Shown: positions 22,169 through 24,263 of the stretch, piece by piece
Numbering within the stretch: position 1 is the stretch's first letter
Layout: each line of letters begins with the position of its first letter
NCBI GenBank assembly: GCA_965372385.1
Contig: CBDVCD010000019.1
Coordinates: forward strand, 1-24,263
Origin: JASJBU01 sp965372385
GTDB lineage: Bacteria; Pseudomonadota; Gammaproteobacteria; Chromatiales; Chromatiaceae
Direction: 5' to 3'
DNA: 24,263 nucleotides
The notes under the pieces: model-generated
Told to the model about the DNA's origin: nothing
What the model saw: only the letters and a program-made list of their open reading frames with translations
Databases searched by the model: none
Position numbers and translations under genes: made by a program

Positions 22169-24217
22169 ATGCTCAGCAGCCTGGAAAAAAGTCCGCTTTT
22201 TCTCCCTGTCAAAGTCCTTAAACGCGATGGCAGTGAGGTGGAATTCAACCCCGGCAAGATCAGCGCCGCGATTCTCAAGGCAGGTCGAGTCACCGGTGAT
22301 TTCGACGAATCCGAGGCCCAGCTGCTCACCGCCCAGGTCGTGAAGGTGCTGGCGCATACCGGCTACCGACGGCAGATCCCGGAGATCGAGCGCATCCAGG
22401 ACATCGTGGAGCAGGTGCTGATCAGCGCCAACCACCACCGGACGGCGCGGGCCTATATCGTCTACCGGGAGCAGCACAAACAGCTGCGCGAGGACCGCAA
22501 AACCATGGTAGACGTGGCGGCTTCGATCAATGAATACCTGGAACAGGCGGACTGGCGAGTGAATGCCAATGCCAACCAGGGCTACTCCCTGGGCGGGCTG
22601 ATCCTCAACACCTCCGGCAAGATGATCGCCAACTACTGGCTCAGCCACGTCTATCCCCCCGAGGTGGGCCTGGCCCACCGAGAAGGCGACATCCATATCC
22701 ACGACCTGGACATGCTGGCCGGGTACTGCGCCGGCTGGTCACTGCGTACCCTGCTCAACGAGGGGCTCAACGGGGTGCCGGGAAAAGTGGAGGCGGGTCC
22801 GCCCAAACACATGTCCTCCGCGGTGGGCCAGATTGTCAACTTCCTCGGCACCCTGCAGAACGAGTGGGCCGGGGCCCAGGCCTTCAGCTCCTTCGATACC
22901 TACATGGCACCCTTCGTGCGCAAGGATGAGCTGAACTATCAGCAGGTGCGGCAATACATCCAGGAGCTGATCTACAACCTCAATGTCCCCTCACGCTGGG
23001 GCACCCAGACCCCCTTCACCAACCTGACCTTCGACTGGGTCTGCCCGGAGGATCTGCGCGAACAGGTGCCGCTGATCGGCGGCGAGGAGATGGATTTCAG
23101 CTACGGTGAGCTGCAGACCGAGATGGATCTGATCAACCGGGCCTATATCGAGGTGATGACCAAGGGGGATGCCAAGGGCCGGGTCTTCACCTTCCCTATC
23201 CCCACCTACAACATCACCCCGGATTTCCCCTGGGAGAGCGAGAACGCGGAGTTGCTGTTCGCCATGACCGCCAAGTATGGCCTGCCCTACTTCCAGAATT
23301 TCCTCAATTCGGAACTCAGCCCCAACATGGTGCGCTCCATGTGCTGCCGCCTGCAGCTCGATCTGCGGGAACTGCTGAAGCGGGGCAACGGCCTGTTCGG
23401 TTCGGCGGAGCAGACCGGTTCACTGGGGGTGGTAACCATCAGTTGCGCTCGTCTGGGCTACCTGCACAAAGGGGATGAGGCGGCACTGATGCAGCGGCTC
23501 GACAAGCTGCTGCAGCTCGCCCGCAACAGCCTGGAGATCAAACGCAAGGTGATCCAACGCCACATGGACGCCGGCCTCTTCCCCTACACCAAGCGCTACC
23601 TCGGCACCCTGCGCAACCACTTCTCCACCATCGGCGTCAACGGCATCAACGAGATGATCCGCAACTTCACCGACGACCGGGACGACATCACCAGTGAGTT
23701 CGGCGCCGAGTTCGCCGGTCGTTTTCTCGACCACATCCGCACCAGGATGCTTGAGTTCCAGGAGGAGACCGGCAACATGTACAACCTGGAGGCGACCCCG
23801 GCGGAGGGCACCACCTACCGCTTCGCCAAAGAGGACCGCAAGCGCTACCCCGACATCCTGCAGGCCGGCACGGCAGAACAGCCTTACTACACCAACTCCT
23901 CCCAGCTACCGGTAGGTTTTACGGACGACCCTTTCGAGGCCCTGCAACGACAGGAGCCGCTACAGCGGAAATACACCGGCGGCACCGTGCTGCACCTCTA
24001 CATGAACGAACGGATCAGCAGCACCGAAGCCTGCAAGCGGCTGGTTAAACGCTCCCTGGAAAGGTTCCGCCTGCCCTACATCACCATCACCCCAACCTTC
24101 TCCATCTGCCCGACACACGGTTACCTGAGCGGTGAGCATGAATTCTGTCCAACCTGCGATGAAGAGCTGGTTAAACGTAAACAACAGGAGCAAAACGATC
24201 ATGCAATATGCAATTGA
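22169..24217 (+). CDS. nrdD: Anaerobic (class III) ribonucleoside-triphosphate reductase, large part, without the glycyl-radical tail
   Basis: NrdD makes dNTPs without oxygen using a glycyl radical formed by NrdG. The 682-residue protein has an ATP-cone regulatory domain at about residues 14-105 (VKVLKRDGSEVEFNPGKI), then the ten-stranded barrel with GDIHIHDLD, AGYCAGWSLRTLL, SSFDTYMAP, NVPSRWGTQTPFTN and GSLGVVTISCARLGYL. The C-terminal zinc site is CPTHGYLSGEHEFCPTC (Cys647, His650, Cys660, Cys663). The chain stops 19 residues after Cys663. The expected glycyl-radical motif (of the type RVxGY or RVCGYLG), which in normal NrdD follows the zinc site, is absent. A second open frame starting at 24201 overlaps the end and may supply it. 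GAGGG lies about 10 nt before the ATG. The promoter region carries two NrdR boxes. The AGYCAGW form resembles the Thermotoga-type NrdD more than the E. coli one. Confidence 0.93.
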   Translation: MLSSLEKSPLFLPVKVLKRDGSEVEFNPGKISAAILKAGRVTGDFDESEAQLLTAQVVKVLAHTGYRRQIPEIERIQDIVEQVLISANHHRTARAYIVYREQHKQLREDRKTMVDVAASINEYLEQADWRVNANANQGYSLGGLILNTSGKMIANYWLSHVYPPEVGLAHREGDIHIHDLDMLAGYCAGWSLRTLLNEGLNGVPGKVEAGPPKHMSSAVGQIVNFLGTLQNEWAGAQAFSSFDTYMAPFVRKDELNYQQVRQYIQELIYNLNVPSRWGTQTPFTNLTFDWVCPEDLREQVPLIGGEEMDFSYGELQTEMDLINRAYIEVMTKGDAKGRVFTFPIPTYNITPDFPWESENAELLFAMTAKYGLPYFQNFLNSELSPNMVRSMCCRLQLDLRELLKRGNGLFGSAEQTGSLGVVTISCARLGYLHKGDEAALMQRLDKLLQLARNSLEIKRKVIQRHMDAGLFPYTKRYLGTLRNHFSTIGVNGINEMIRNFTDDRDDITSEFGAEFAGRFLDHIRTRMLEFQEETGNMYNLEATPAEGTTYRFAKEDRKRYPDILQAGTAEQPYYTNSSQLPVGFTDDPFEALQRQEPLQRKYTGGTVLHLYMNERISSTEACKRLVKRSLERFRLPYITITPTFSICPTHGYLSGEHEFCPTCDEELVKRKQQEQNDHAICN

Positions 24218-24263
24218 AATGAAAGAATTAGAGAGAACCACAGGGAAACAAACAGCAGGGATG
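24201..24263 (+). CDS. Start of a second overlapping frame, possibly a separate NrdD glycyl-radical subunit (partial, cut by window end)
   Basis: An ATG at 24201, with AGGAG at 24186-24190 and a 10-nt spacer, opens a frame that overlaps the end of nrdD by 17 bp. It runs to the last base of the window as 21 residues (MQYAIEMKELERTTGKQTAG and one more Met). No conserved motif is reached. Because nrdD itself lacks the glycyl-radical motif, the natural guess is that this frame continues into it, as a separately translated small subunit or through a frameshift. This cannot be verified here. It could be an unrelated small gene. Confidence 0.5.
   Translation, partial: MQYAIEMKELERTTGKQTAGM

Noticed and set aside
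1..24263. CRISPR array, rRNA or tRNA genes
   Set aside because: No regularly spaced repeats and no recognisable rRNA or tRNA sequence were seen in any intergenic region.

Overview
The window looks like the chromosome of a gammaproteobacterium. MutS, ZapD-YacG, YajQ and DsbC are all of gammaproteobacterial type. A bacterial group 3b [NiFe] hydrogenase, a one-chain pyruvate:ferredoxin oxidoreductase (PFOR) and a class III ribonucleotide reductase point to an organism that lives partly without oxygen. A sulfur-oxidising or other chemolithotrophic lineage fits, but that is inference because no sulfur gene lies in the window. The core genes are moderately GC-rich. The first 1.4 kb is visibly richer in A+T and carries mobile-element traces.

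Layout. (1) 1-1430 is accessory DNA: a two-gene toxin-antitoxin-like operon (DUF4258/MqsR-like protein plus MqsA-type HTH protein) with a promoter whose -10 box sits inside a palindrome, facing a broken tyrosine-integrase gene on the minus strand. (2) mutS follows on the plus strand, probably starting at 1427. (3) 4089-9535 is a minus-strand block: Ser/Thr kinase-HDOD-GAF protein, YajQ, DsbC, PP2C phosphatase and a double-FHA protein. Kinase, phosphatase and FHA reader look like one phospho-signalling module split by yajQ-dsbC. A 20-bp inverted repeat brackets the FHA gene. (4) 9613-14204 is the minus-strand hydrogenase operon: iron-sulfur subunit, FAD/NAD(P) subunit, small subunit, large subunit and maturation protease. 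(5) Divergent from it are nifJ and a dihydroorotate-dehydrogenase-like gene, separated by a small palindromic repeat element. (6) 19394-21890 holds zapD-yacG, a cold-shock gene with a long leader, an RRM protein and a metallo-beta-lactamase-fold hydrolase. (7) nrdD runs almost to the end of the window behind two tandem NrdR boxes that overlap its promoter.

How the parts work together. PFOR and the group 3b hydrogenase are divergently arranged around one 303-bp regulatory region. They would link pyruvate/acetyl-CoA and ferredoxin to H2 and NAD(P)H. Anaerobic dNTP synthesis by NrdD fits the same oxygen-poor physiology.

Most notable points: nrdD ends after its zinc site without the glycyl-radical motif, and a second overlapping open frame with its own ribosome-binding site starts at its end, suggesting a split glycyl-radical subunit; the paired NrdR boxes; the integrase relic that explains a false 80-codon extension of mutS; and the repeats around the FHA gene and after nifJ.
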